Source: Paracoccus sp. S1E-3 (lineage in GTDB: Bacteria; Pseudomonadota; Alphaproteobacteria; Rhodobacterales; Rhodobacteraceae). Taken from it: DNA of 64,000 nucleotides. Location: the NCBI RefSeq assembly GCF_013868135.1, contig NZ_JACEMU010000017.1, forward strand, positions 75,853 through 139,852, read 5' to 3'. Below are positions 8,255 to 17,403 of this stretch, piece by piece. Position numbers and translations under genes: made by a program. The notes beneath the pieces are model-generated. The model did not search any database and was not told where the DNA came from. It was given only the letters and a program-made list of their open reading frames with translations. Numbering within the stretch: the stretch's first letter is position 1; every line of letters starts with the position of its first letter.

Positions 8255-9307
8255 ATGATGACGATGCAGAAAACCGATGAAAATAGCCCCGCACTCCACC
8301 TGCCGGACGCGATCCGGCTGGGGGCGGTGACGCTTGGCGCACCGGTTTTCCTGGCGCCGATGGCCGGCATCACCGACCTGCCGTTCCGCCGCGCGGTGGC
8401 GCGCTTTGGCGCCGGGCTGGTGGTGAGCGAGATGGTCGCCTCAAGCGAGATGGTGACGGCCCGGCCCTCGCCCAAAGCCTCGGTCCGGGCGCGGGCACTG
8501 ACCGAGGGCGCGACGCCGGTTTCGGTCCAGATCGCCGGGCGCGAGGCCGGGCCGATGGCGGAAACAGCGCGGATCGTCGCCGGAATGGGTGCGCGGATCG
8601 TCGATATCAACATGGGCTGCCCGGCCAAGAAGGTGACGGGCGGGTTGTCGGGGGCGGCGCTGATGCGCGACCTCGACCACGCGCTCGGGCTGATCGACGC
8701 CGTCGTGGCGGCGGTTGATCTGCCGGTGACGCTGAAGATGCGGCTGGGCTGGGACGGCGATTGCCTGAACGCGGCCGAGCTTTCGGCGCGGGCGCGCGAT
8801 GCGGGGGTGCGGATGCTGACCGTCCACGGACGCACGCGGGCGCAGTTCTATACCGGCAGCGCCGATTGGGCGGCGGTGCGGGGGGTGGCGAACCTGCCCG
8901 GCCGGCCGCCGCTGGTCGTCAACGGCGATATCGTCGATGTGGGCAGCGCGCGGGCGGCGCTTGCGGCCTCGGGTGCCGAGGCGGTGATGGTCGGGCGCGG
9001 CGCGCAGGGGGCGCCCTGGCGGCTGGCGCAGATCGCGCATCAGCTTTACGGCACGCCTGCGCCGGTGGTCCCGGAAGGCCAGGCGCTCGCCGATCTGGTG
9101 GCCGGGCATTACGAAGACATGATGTCCTTCTATGGCACCGATCCGGGCCTGCGCGTGGCGCGCAAGCATCTGGGCTGGTATGCCGAGGCGACGGGCGCCA
9201 CTGGTCGCGAGCTGCTGTTCCGCGCCCCCAGTCCGGCGGAAACGCTGCGCCTGATCCGCAGCATCTTCGCCGATGCGCCCGGCCCGGAAAACAGGGCCGC
9301 GGCATGA
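8255..9307 (+). CDS. dusB: tRNA-dihydrouridine synthase DusB (NifR3)
   Basis: This 350-residue FMN-dependent flavoprotein reduces uridines in tRNA D-loops. The TIM-barrel motifs are APMAGITDLPFR, SEMV, NMGCPAKKV with the catalytic Cys, KMRLGWD, TVHGRTR, NGDI and VMVGRGAQG. In alphaproteobacteria this gene heads the ntrBC operon and was first named nifR3 for that reason, although the enzyme works on tRNA. AAGG at 8245-8248 supports ATG 8255; ATG 8258 and 8264 are close alternatives. It overlaps ntrB by ATGA. The gene looks intact and of normal length. Confidence 0.93.
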   Translation: MMTMQKTDENSPALHLPDAIRLGAVTLGAPVFLAPMAGITDLPFRRAVARFGAGLVVSEMVASSEMVTARPSPKASVRARALTEGATPVSVQIAGREAGPMAETARIVAGMGARIVDINMGCPAKKVTGGLSGAALMRDLDHALGLIDAVVAAVDLPVTLKMRLGWDGDCLNAAELSARARDAGVRMLTVHGRTRAQFYTGSADWAAVRGVANLPGRPPLVVNGDIVDVGSARAALAASGAEAVMVGRGAQGAPWRLAQIAHQLYGTPAPVVPEGQALADLVAGHYEDMMSFYGTDPGLRVARKHLGWYAEATGATGRELLFRAPSPAETLRLIRSIFADAPGPENRAAA

Positions 9308-10425
9308 ATGTCGTTCCCGCCTTCGCCCCCGGTCCCAGCTTCGATGCGCTGCCGCTGCCGGGGCTGATGCTGGACGGGCATAACCGGCTGGTGGGGGTGA
9401 ATGACGCGGCCGAACTGTGGCTGAACCTGTCGCGCCGCACCGCCCTTGGCCATCGCCTGGACGAGGAGGTGATCCAGTCCCGCCTGCGCATCGATCCGCC
9501 GATCTGTCCGCTGATCGACCGGGTGCGACTGGCGCAGGGCGCGCTTGGCTTGCCGCGCGTCCGCTTTGATCTGGGCGACCGCTCGGGCGGGCACCAGCCG
9601 CGTTTCGGCGACATCCATCTGGGTCCCGCGCCCGAGGCGCTGGCGGGCGGCGTCACCGTGCTGATCGCGCCGACCGAACCGGCCGAGCGGATGGAGCCGG
9701 GCCACGCCGCCCGCAAGGCCGCCCGTCAGGCGATCGGCATGGCCGAGATGCTGGCCCACGAAATCAAGAACCCCCTTGCCGGCATTCGCGGGGCGGCGCA
9801 GCTTCTGTCGATGAACGCGACCGAGGAGGATCGCGAGTTCACCGATCTCATCGTCGAAGAATCGCGGCGGATCGTGGCCTTGCTGGATCAGGTGGAACGC
9901 TTCGGCGACACCACCGCGCCCGATCTGCGGCCGGTCAATCTTCACGACATCCTCGAACGTGCCCGCCGCTCGGCCGAACTGGGATTTGCGCGCAATGTCG
10001 AGGTCATAACCGAATACGACCCCTCGCTGCCCGACGCTCTGGGTGATGACGACCAACTGATGCAGGTGGCGCTGAACCTGCTGAAGAACGCGACCGAGGC
10101 ACTGGCCCGTGGACAGGCCGAAGGCACCGGCGGGCGCACCATCCGCATCCACAGCTTCTATGACGGCGCCCTGCGCGTCGACCGCAGCGAGACCAGCCCG
10201 CAAGGCCGCGTGCTGCCGCTGCAGATCGAGATCGAGGATGACGGTCCTGGCATCCCCGAAGGCATCGCCGGCCAGATCTTCGAGCCCTTCGTCTCGGGCC
10301 GCGAAAACGGCACCGGGCTGGGGCTGGCGCTGGTGTCGAAGATCGTCACCGACCACGGCGGCTGGCTGCGGGTGGATTCGCGCCCCGGTCGCACCGTTTT
10401 CCGCATTTCATTACCGAAGGCTTGA
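9304..10425 (+). CDS. ntrB: Nitrogen regulation sensor histidine kinase NtrB
   Basis: This 373-residue soluble sensor kinase/phosphatase acts on NtrC in response to PII (GlnB). A PAS domain covers about residues 15-125. The H-box is MLAHEIKNPLAGIRGAAQLL with phospho-accepting H152. The N-box LLKNATEAL and the G boxes DDGPGIP and GTGLGLAL of the HATPase domain follow. It is coupled to dusB upstream (ATGA) and to ntrC 4 bp downstream. It has no membrane segment, as expected for NtrB and unlike NtrY. Length fits the family (about 350-380). Confidence 0.94.
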   Translation: MNVVPAFAPGPSFDALPLPGLMLDGHNRLVGVNDAAELWLNLSRRTALGHRLDEEVIQSRLRIDPPICPLIDRVRLAQGALGLPRVRFDLGDRSGGHQPRFGDIHLGPAPEALAGGVTVLIAPTEPAERMEPGHAARKAARQAIGMAEMLAHEIKNPLAGIRGAAQLLSMNATEEDREFTDLIVEESRRIVALLDQVERFGDTTAPDLRPVNLHDILERARRSAELGFARNVEVITEYDPSLPDALGDDDQLMQVALNLLKNATEALARGQAEGTGGRTIRIHSFYDGALRVDRSETSPQGRVLPLQIEIEDDGPGIPEGIAGQIFEPFVSGRENGTGLGLALVSKIVTDHGGWLRVDSRPGRTVFRISLPKA

Positions 10426-10429
10426 CCCC

Positions 10430-11836
10430 ATGGACGGAACCATCCTGATCGCCGACGACGACCGCAGCATCCGCACGGTGCTGACGCAGGCGCTCAGCCG
10501 GGCGGGGTGCCGCGTTCATGCCACCGGCAGCCTGCAGCAGCTGCTGAAATGGGTCGAGGAGGGACGCGGCGATCTGGTTGTGACCGACGTGATGATGCCC
10601 GACGGCAATGGTATCGAGACCATTCCGGCCATTCGCCGGATGCGCCCGGACCTGCCGGTGATCGTCATCTCGGCCCAGAATACCATCGTCACCGCCATTC
10701 GCGCGACCGAGGCCGAGGCCTTCGACTATCTGCCCAAACCCTTCGATCTGCCGGATCTGCTGACCCGCTCGCGCGAGGCGCTGTCGCGCCGGCCGCGCAA
10801 ATCCGATCTGGTGCCCGAGGCGCGCGCGATCCCGAGTTCGGTGGGCGGCGCCGATCCCGAACTGCCACTGATCGGGCATGCCCAGGCGATGCAGGCGCTG
10901 TTCCGGCTGGTGGCCAAGGTGCTGAATGCCGACCTGCCGGTGATGGTGACCGGGCAGGCCGGGGTTGGCAAATCCACCATCGCGCGGGCGCTGCACGAAT
11001 ATTCCGACCGCTCCAGCGGGCCGCTGGTGGTGGTGACGCCGGCCGATGGCGGCGCCGAAAGCCTGTCCCGCGCCGTGCAGGACGCGCAGGGGGGCACCCT
11101 GCTGATCGAAAACCCGGCGGGCTTCGATGCCATCGCCCAGACCCGGCTGCTGGCGCTGCTGGAACAGGCCGATGGCGCGGGCGAGGCGCCGCGCCTCGTC
11201 TCGACCAGCGGTCCCGCCCCGCAGGAGGACATGGACGAAGGCCGGCTGCGCCCGGACCTCTATTATCGCCTCGCCGGGGCAACGATTGCGGTGCCGCCGC
11301 TGTCGGCGCGCCGCGACGACATCCCGGCCTTGGCGCGGCATCTGATGGCGCGCACGGCGGGGCAGGGCCTGGCCGAACGTCCGCTGCCCGAGGATGTGCT
11401 GGCCGATCTGCGCGGCCAGGATTATCCGGGCAATGTGCGCCAGCTGGAAAATCTGGTGCGCCGGCTGGCGCTGACCGGCGCCGGTCCGGTGACGCTGGCA
11501 GAGTTGCGCGACGCCCCCGGACCGGCGACACCGGCGCAGTCCGCTGCGGGGCGCCCGGCCAATCGCGGTGCTGCGGGGGGGGCGGGGCAGCTTTCCGCTT
11601 CGGTTGCGGATCACCTGCAGCGCTATTTCGACCTGCATGGCGATCAGCTTCCGCCGCCCGGCCTTTACGACCGGATCCTGCGCGAAATCGAGGTGCCGCT
11701 GCTGGAAATCGCGCTGGATGCGACCGGCGGAAACCAGTTGCGCTGTGCCGAACTGCTGGGCATCAACCGCAATACGCTGCGCAAGAAACTGTCGGACCTG
11801 AATATTCAGGTGACACGCCGCCGCCGGGTGATGTAA
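10430..11836 (+). CDS. ntrC: Nitrogen response regulator NtrC lacking the GAFTGA loop
   Basis: This is a 468-residue response regulator. The receiver domain has acidic residues D10/D11, phosphorylation site D53 and K103. The AAA+ domain keeps Walker A (GQAGVGKS, residues 175-182), but Walker B reads GGTLLIENPAG in place of the usual GGTLFLDE, and the region that should hold the sigma54-contacting GAFTGA loop is shortened and lacks it. The Fis-type HTH is at the C-terminus (CAELLGINRNTLRKKLSDL). Rhodobacter capsulatus NtrC has the same loss and activates sigma70 RNA polymerase, so the same behaviour is expected. It lies 4 bp after ntrB. Confidence 0.92.
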   Translation: MDGTILIADDDRSIRTVLTQALSRAGCRVHATGSLQQLLKWVEEGRGDLVVTDVMMPDGNGIETIPAIRRMRPDLPVIVISAQNTIVTAIRATEAEAFDYLPKPFDLPDLLTRSREALSRRPRKSDLVPEARAIPSSVGGADPELPLIGHAQAMQALFRLVAKVLNADLPVMVTGQAGVGKSTIARALHEYSDRSSGPLVVVTPADGGAESLSRAVQDAQGGTLLIENPAGFDAIAQTRLLALLEQADGAGEAPRLVSTSGPAPQEDMDEGRLRPDLYYRLAGATIAVPPLSARRDDIPALARHLMARTAGQGLAERPLPEDVLADLRGQDYPGNVRQLENLVRRLALTGAGPVTLAELRDAPGPATPAQSAAGRPANRGAAGGAGQLSASVADHLQRYFDLHGDQLPPPGLYDRILREIEVPLLEIALDATGGNQLRCAELLGINRNTLRKKLSDLNIQVTRRRRVM

Positions 11837-11918
11837 AACGGTCACAGCGACGCGCATTTCGTCGCGTCGAAGCAACAGAGACGCCGCTCCGAACGGCGCA
11901 GGACCGAGCAGAACGAGC

Positions 11919-14183
11919 ATGTCGGCACCCGGCCTGACATCCCTACGCGCCTCGCGGCTGGCCGACCGGCTGGCCCGGCTGACCGCACGCCGCCGCTGGC
12001 GGACGGTGGCGACGCTGGCCGTTGTCATGGCCGCGCCGGTTCTGGCGATGCTGACCGTCATCGTGCTGGGCACGGTGGGAGTCACCGGCGGCTCGCGCGG
12101 GCTCAGCCTGGTTCTGGTGCTGGATTTCGTCTATCTGCTGCTGCTGCTGGGACTGGTGCTGATGCGGCTGGCGCAGATGATCGCCGCGCGCCGCCGGGCG
12201 CGGGCGGGCTCGCGTCTGCATGCGCGGCTGGTCGGCATCTTCGCGCTGATCGCCATGGTGCCGACGGTGCTGGTGGCGCTGTTCGCCGGCGTGGTCATCA
12301 ATATCGGGCTGGAGGGCTGGTTCTCGGACCGGGTGCGCGAGGTGGTGGGCAATGCCCAATCCGCCGCCGTCGCCTATCAGGAGGAACACCGTGTCGACCT
12401 GACCGAGGATGCCACCACCATCGCCATCGTGCTGCGTCAGGCGGCAGCGGCCGATCCGCTGATCGACGACGGCGACCTGCGCCTGATCCTGACCGATCAG
12501 CAGGCGCGCACCCAACGCGGCCTGCGCGAGGCCTATGTCATCGACGGCGCCGGCGCCATTCACGCCCGTGGCGAACGTTCCTATGATTTCTGGTACGAAC
12601 GCCCCGATCCGGCACAGTTTGACGCCGCCCGCAGCGATGGGGTGATCCTGATGGAGGACTGGTCGCAGAACGAGTTCCGCGCGCTGGTGGCGCTGCCGCC
12701 GCTCGCCGATCGCTTCCTGTATGTGACCCGCGATGTCGATGGACGACTGCTGAGCCTTCTGGACGACACCCGCGAGACCATCGGCGAATACCAGCAGCTG
12801 GAACGCGATCGTGGTCGGGTGCTGTTCGAATTTTCGCTCGTCTATCTTGGCTTTGCGCTGCTGCTGATCGCCGCCGCGATGTGGCTGGCGCTGTGGTTCG
12901 CCGAGCGTCTTTCGCGCCCCATCGGCCATCTTGCCGAAGCGTCCGAGCGCGTGGGCCAGGGCGATCTGGACCTGCAGATTCCCGAGGCCGATACCGGGGA
13001 CGAAATCCAGACGCTTGGCCAAAGCTTCAACCGCATGACCCGCCAACTGAAACAGCAGCGCGAGGAACTGGTCCAGAGCCATCGCGCCAGCGACGAACAG
13101 CGCCGCCTGTTCGATTCCGTGCTGTCCAGCGTCACTGCGGGGGTGATCGGGCTGGATGCGGAGGGGGATGTCGATTTCCTGAACCGCTCGGCCGTGCGGA
13201 TGCTGGGGGTGGACCCGGCCCGCGCCCATGATCGCCCGCTGGCCGAGGTGGTGCCGGAATTCGCCCCGCTGCTGGCGCGTCTGGAAGGATCGGTGGCCGA
13301 GGCGGTGCAGGACGAGATTCGCCTCGCGCGCGAGGGGCACATGGAAAACCTGCTGGTCCGGCTGGCGGTGCGGCGCAGCGCCGATGGCGGGCTGGAAGGC
13401 TATGTCGTGGCCTTCGATGATGTCACCGACCTGGTCAGCGCGCAGCGCATGGCGGCATGGGGCGACGTGGCCCGGCGCGTGGCCCATGAGATCAAGAACC
13501 CGCTGACGCCGATCCAGCTTTCGGCCGAACGGCTGCGGCGCAAATTCGCCAAGGCCGTGCCCAACCCCGAGGAACGCGAATCCGTCGACAGTTATGTCGA
13601 TGTCATCATCCGCCAGACCAACGACCTGCGCCGGATCGTCGATGAATTCTCGCGTTTCGCGCGGATGCCCGAACCCGACCGGCGCGAAACCGACATCGCC
13701 AAACTGCTGCGCGACACGGTTCTTCTGCAACAGGACGCCGTCAAGGCCGACATCATCGCCGATATTCCCGCCACCCCGGTGCGGGTCGATTGCGACGCCA
13801 CGATGATGGCGCAGGTCTTCACCAACCTGCTGAAAAACGCCTCGGAAGCGATCGACGAATGCCGCGATGACCCGCCCGAGGGCTGGCGCCCCGAAATCCG
13901 CGTGGCCCTGGCCGAGGATCACGACGCCGTCACCATCACCATCGCCGATAATGGGCCGGGCCTGCCCGAGGACCGCTCGCGCCTGTTCGAACCTTACGTG
14001 ACGCTGAAGCCGGGGGGCACCGGACTTGGCCTGCCCATCGTCAAGAAGATCGTCGAGGAACATGGCGGCAGCTTCACCCTGACCGACGCCCCCGGCACCG
14101 GTGCCTTGGCTGAACTGCGCCTTCCCCGCGAACGCCACCCCATCCGAATTGCAAGAAAAAACAAAGAGCAGGACGTGACATGA
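11919..14183 (+). CDS. ntrY: Membrane-bound sensor histidine kinase NtrY
   Basis: This 754-residue kinase has two N-terminal membrane helices (about residues 35-85), a third near 105-130, a periplasmic sensing region, and a final helix near 305-330 followed by HAMP (RLSRPIGHLAEASERVGQGDLDLQIPE region). A PAS domain sits around 395-490. The H-box VAHEIKNPLTPIQLSAERL contains H523, and the ATPase boxes are NLLKNASEAI, DNGPGLP and GTGLGLPIV. It pairs with NtrX and is known from related species to respond to nitrogen and redox state. The 82-bp gap after ntrC could hold a separate promoter. It overlaps ntrX by ATGA. Confidence 0.93.
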   Translation: MSAPGLTSLRASRLADRLARLTARRRWRTVATLAVVMAAPVLAMLTVIVLGTVGVTGGSRGLSLVLVLDFVYLLLLLGLVLMRLAQMIAARRRARAGSRLHARLVGIFALIAMVPTVLVALFAGVVINIGLEGWFSDRVREVVGNAQSAAVAYQEEHRVDLTEDATTIAIVLRQAAAADPLIDDGDLRLILTDQQARTQRGLREAYVIDGAGAIHARGERSYDFWYERPDPAQFDAARSDGVILMEDWSQNEFRALVALPPLADRFLYVTRDVDGRLLSLLDDTRETIGEYQQLERDRGRVLFEFSLVYLGFALLLIAAAMWLALWFAERLSRPIGHLAEASERVGQGDLDLQIPEADTGDEIQTLGQSFNRMTRQLKQQREELVQSHRASDEQRRLFDSVLSSVTAGVIGLDAEGDVDFLNRSAVRMLGVDPARAHDRPLAEVVPEFAPLLARLEGSVAEAVQDEIRLAREGHMENLLVRLAVRRSADGGLEGYVVAFDDVTDLVSAQRMAAWGDVARRVAHEIKNPLTPIQLSAERLRRKFAKAVPNPEERESVDSYVDVIIRQTNDLRRIVDEFSRFARMPEPDRRETDIAKLLRDTVLLQQDAVKADIIADIPATPVRVDCDATMMAQVFTNLLKNASEAIDECRDDPPEGWRPEIRVALAEDHDAVTITIADNGPGLPEDRSRLFEPYVTLKPGGTGLGLPIVKKIVEEHGGSFTLTDAPGTGALAELRLPRERHPIRIARKNKEQDVT

Positions 14184-15565
14184 GCGACATTCTGATCGTC
14201 GATGACGAACGGGACATCCGCGAGCTGATCGCCGATATCCTTCAGGACGAGGGTTTTCCCACACGCACGGCCGCCAATTCCGACGAGGCGATTGCGGCGC
14301 TGAACGAGGCCGAACCCGCGCTGATGATCCTCGACATCTGGCTGAAGGACAGCCGGATGGACGGGATCGACATCCTCAAGCAGGTCAAGCGCAACAATCC
14401 CGATGTGCCGGTCATCATCATTTCGGGGCACGGCAATATCGAAATCGCCGTCGCCGCGATCAAGCAGGGCGCCTACGACTTCATCGAAAAGCCCTTCAAC
14501 ATCGATCAGCTGATGGTGGTGCTGAACCGGGCGCTGGAAACCAACCGGCTGCGGCGCGAAAACGCCCAGCTGAAGCGGGGCGAGGTGAAGGCGGCGGAGA
14601 TGCTCGGCGGCTCGGCGGCGTTCAAGCGCATGCGCGACCAGCTCGACAAGCTGTCGAAATCCAACGGCCGGGTGATGCTGACCGGCGAGCCGGGGGCGGG
14701 CAAGGAATTGGCCGCGCGCTATATCCACGCCCACAGCCCGCGCAGCAACGCCCCCTTCGTCGTCGTCCCCTGCGCCACCATCGAGCCGGAGCGCATGGAG
14801 GAGGTCCTGTTCGGCCGCGAAAGCACCGATCGCGGCGTCGAACCGGGGCTGCTGGAACAGGCCCATGGCGGGTCGATCTATTTCGACGAGGTTTCGGACA
14901 TGCCGCTGGGCACCCAGCCGAAGATCCTGCGGGTGCTGACCGAACAGCAATTCGCCCGCGCCGGCGGCTCGGACAAGGTGCGGGTGGACCTGCGGGTGAT
15001 TTCCTCGACCAACCGCGACCTGCCGGCCGAAATCGCCGCCGGCCGCTTCCGGCAGGAATTGTATGACCGGCTGAACGTGGTGCCGCTGGCGGTGCCGTCG
15101 CTGGCCGACCGGCGCGAGGATATCCCGATGCTCGCCGCCTATTTCATGGCGCAGGTCCATGACGAACAGGGCCTGCCGATCCGCGATCTGTCCGAAGAAA
15201 GCGCCGCCGCCCTGCAGGCGATGGACTGGCCGGGCAACATTCGCCAGTTGCGCAATGTCATCGAACGGGTGCTGATCCTCGCCGAGGATAACGGCCCCAT
15301 CCGTCCCGAAGAATTGCAGGGCCAGGGCGCGCCGCAGGGCGAGGGGGCCGATACCCTGACGCTTGGTCCCCGCATCACCGCGCTGCCGCTGCGCGAGGCG
15401 CGCGAGCTGTTCGAGCGCGAATATCTGCTGAACCAGATCAATCGCTTCGGCGGCAATATCAGCCGCACCGCGCAATTCGTGGGGATGGAGCGCAGCGCGC
15501 TGCATCGCAAGCTGAAATCGCTGGGCGTGGTCGGCGGCCGCGCCATCGACGACGAGGACGAATAA
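14180..15565 (+). CDS. ntrX: Nitrogen/redox response regulator NtrX lacking the GAFTGA loop
   Basis: This 461-residue regulator has a receiver domain with D8/D9, phosphorylation site D52 and K104. The AAA+ domain has Walker A GEPGAGKE (about 169-176) and Walker B GGSIYFDEVSD (about 230-240). After LFG (about 210-212), where sigma54 activators carry GAFTGA, the sequence reads RESTDRGVEPG, so the loop is absent. The C-terminal HTH is ISRTAQFVGMERSALHRKLKSL. Sigma54 activation is therefore unlikely, and NtrX probably works as a DNA-binding repressor or sigma70 activator. The neighbours hfq and trkA, which often follow ntrX, are not here. Confidence 0.93.
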   Translation: MSDILIVDDERDIRELIADILQDEGFPTRTAANSDEAIAALNEAEPALMILDIWLKDSRMDGIDILKQVKRNNPDVPVIIISGHGNIEIAVAAIKQGAYDFIEKPFNIDQLMVVLNRALETNRLRRENAQLKRGEVKAAEMLGGSAAFKRMRDQLDKLSKSNGRVMLTGEPGAGKELAARYIHAHSPRSNAPFVVVPCATIEPERMEEVLFGRESTDRGVEPGLLEQAHGGSIYFDEVSDMPLGTQPKILRVLTEQQFARAGGSDKVRVDLRVISSTNRDLPAEIAAGRFRQELYDRLNVVPLAVPSLADRREDIPMLAAYFMAQVHDEQGLPIRDLSEESAAALQAMDWPGNIRQLRNVIERVLILAEDNGPIRPEELQGQGAPQGEGADTLTLGPRITALPLREARELFEREYLLNQINRFGGNISRTAQFVGMERSALHRKLKSLGVVGGRAIDDEDE

Positions 15566-15569
15566 GCAG

Positions 15570-15597
15570 AAGGGCGCGGCTTCTACACCGCGCCCTT
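15570..15597. terminator. Hairpin between convergent ntrX and the transglycosylase gene
   Basis: AAGGGCGCGG (15570-15579) pairs with CCGCGCCCTT (15588-15597) across an 8-nt loop. It starts 4 bp after the ntrX stop. There is no T run, so it may be a weak or Rho-assisted terminator. Confidence 0.55.
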
Positions 15598-15650
15598 CCC
15601 AACTTCAGTGTCCAAATACCTTTGGGGTCCGGCGGCAAGGCGCCCGGTCG

Positions 15651-16907
15651 TCAGCTCGCCGCCTGCAGTTGCTTCAGCAGCGTCGCATTGGCATAGCCGT
15701 CCGGGTTGACCCCGATCCGCTGCTGGAACGACTTGATGGCCGCCATGGTCTTTTCGCCGATGGCGCCGTCGGGCTCGCCCACGTTATAGCCCATGCGGTT
15801 CAGCAGGCGCTGCACTTCCTCTTTCTGGTTATGGGTCAGCGCCCCCGCCTCGCGCGGGAAGGCGCCGACGATGCCCGGTCCGCCGCCGATGCGGTTGCCC
15901 AGCATCGCCACGCCAAGCGCATAATTGTCCGAGGCGTTATAGGCGCGGATCGCCATGAAATTCTTGGTCACCAGGAAGGCCGGGCCCTGTGCGCCCGCCG
16001 GCGCGATGATCCCGCCCGCCGGCAGGCTGCGCCCATTGACCGCAACCACCCCTTGCGAGGCCCAGGTCGCGCCCGATTTCACATTGCTGCGCCCGGTCTG
16101 GCCATAGTTGAAATTGCCGGGAAGGCGCACTTCGACCACCGCCGGCAGCCCCGGCACCCAGCCCGAGCGCGCCAGATAGGCTGCGGTCGAGGCGAGCGAG
16201 TCCGTCGGATCATCCGACCAGATGTCGCGCCGGCCGTCGCCGTTGAAATCCACCGCATAGGACAGATACGAGGTCGGCATGAACTGGGTATGCCCCATTG
16301 CGCCCGCCCAGCTGCCCAGCATGTGCTGGGGATCGGTATCGCCCGCCTGCAGGATCTTCAGCGCCGCGATCAGCTGGCCCTGGAACATCTCGCCGCGCCG
16401 CCCGTCATAGGCCAGCGTGGCCAGCGACGGAATGATCTGCATCTTGCCGCGATTGGCGCCGAAGTTGGATTCCATCCCCCAGACCGCCATGACGATATTT
16501 CGGTCGACGCCGTAGCGCCCCTCGATCTGGCTCAGCACGCCGCCATAGGTGCGTGCCAGCCCGCGCCCCTTGGTGGTGCGGCTGTCCGAGGCGGCGCTGT
16601 CCAGATACTCCCACACGGGGCGCGAGAATTCCGCCTGCTTGCGGTCCAGCCGGATCACTTCGGGGTTGTAGCGCGCGATGCGCATGGCGTTGTCATAGGT
16701 GGCCGCGCTGATCCCCTGCGACAGGGCGCGCGGGCGGAAGGACTGGATCCATGCCTGCAGGCCCGCCTCGGATGCGGGCGAGGCCGCCGGGATCGGCGCC
16801 ACCGTGACGGAGGATCCGGTCGAGACCGATCCGACCGGCGCCCCACAGGCTGCGAGGATCGCGAGCGCTGCGGCCGAAAGGGTGAGTTTGGTGAATCTGC
16901 TGCTCAT
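15651..16907 (-). CDS. MltB-family lytic murein transglycosylase with C-terminal peptidoglycan-binding domain
   Basis: This 418-residue lipoprotein has the signal ending ILAACG. The catalytic domain has VWGMESNFG with the catalytic Glu, MGHTQFMPTSYL, and DFNGDGRRDIWSDDPTDSL, all typical of the MltB/SltB family (SLT_2, PF13406) that cleaves the MurNAc-GlcNAc bond to give 1,6-anhydro ends. The last 70 residues form a PG_binding_1 domain (LLNRMGYNVGEPDGAIGEKTMAAIKSFQ). ATG 16907 is chosen because it precedes the lipoprotein signal; upstream residues in the same frame are not a credible signal. It probably acts in wall turnover at the periplasmic face of the outer membrane. Confidence 0.88.
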   Translation of the reverse strand: MSSRFTKLTLSAAALAILAACGAPVGSVSTGSSVTVAPIPAASPASEAGLQAWIQSFRPRALSQGISAATYDNAMRIARYNPEVIRLDRKQAEFSRPVWEYLDSAASDSRTTKGRGLARTYGGVLSQIEGRYGVDRNIVMAVWGMESNFGANRGKMQIIPSLATLAYDGRRGEMFQGQLIAALKILQAGDTDPQHMLGSWAGAMGHTQFMPTSYLSYAVDFNGDGRRDIWSDDPTDSLASTAAYLARSGWVPGLPAVVEVRLPGNFNYGQTGRSNVKSGATWASQGVVAVNGRSLPAGGIIAPAGAQGPAFLVTKNFMAIRAYNASDNYALGVAMLGNRIGGGPGIVGAFPREAGALTHNQKEEVQRLLNRMGYNVGEPDGAIGEKTMAAIKSFQQRIGVNPDGYANATLLKQLQAAS

Positions 16908-17023
16908 TCTGTCCCTGCCTTTTGGGTGATTTGCAGCGAAGATAGCGCAGCCGAGGGCCGAGGAAAACGGGGTGATTCGCGGCCCCCGGCATCGGCGGAA
17001 ATCCGCACAATCTTGGGGCGAGT

Positions 17024-17362
17024 TCACTCCTCGTCCGCGTCGCTCACCGTTTCGCCGTCGAAGAAGGGCTGCATCTGGGCGACGATCACCGCGTTTTCCG
17101 CCAGCGCGCGGGCCATCAGGTCGCGGTCCTCGTCGCCGATTTCCTCGCCTTCGGCCTCGCGCTCGGCCAGGGTGCCGTAGCCGGTGACATCCAGCGGCGC
17201 CAATTCCGCCTGTTTCAGGATCGCCACGGTCTCGCGCACGGCCTCGGCCTCGTCCGCGCCGGCGGCATAGACCAGCAGCCCCGCGCCGGTCGCGCCCTCA
17301 GGCAGGCCGTCGCCTTCGCTCCGGCCGACCTGCACCAGCAGCGTATAGACTTGTTGCGCCAT
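17024..17362 (-). CDS. Conserved hypothetical acidic protein
   Basis: This 112-residue acidic protein has no signal peptide and no membrane segment. It starts MAQQVYTLLVQVGRSEGDGL and contains AVRETVAILKQAELAPLDVTGYG. I recall similar short proteins in other Rhodobacteraceae but know no function. The Glu-rich C-terminal half (EREAEGEEIGDEDRDLM) suggests a small soluble domain with a flexible tail. It is divergent from the deacylase gene at 17404 with a 41-bp gap, and a purine-rich SD (AAGGGGG) precedes its ATG. Confidence 0.6.
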   Translation of the reverse strand: MAQQVYTLLVQVGRSEGDGLPEGATGAGLLVYAAGADEAEAVRETVAILKQAELAPLDVTGYGTLAEREAEGEEIGDEDRDLMARALAENAVIVAQMQPFFDGETVSDADEE

Positions 17363-17403
17363 CCCGGCCCCCTTACAAAATCCCTAAGAAACGGGAGTGC
17401 GCG

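Noticed and set aside
11943..14264. 773-codon open frame opposite ntrY
   Set aside because: It is antisense to a clear histidine kinase gene and has no domain or start signal. Long antisense frames are common here.
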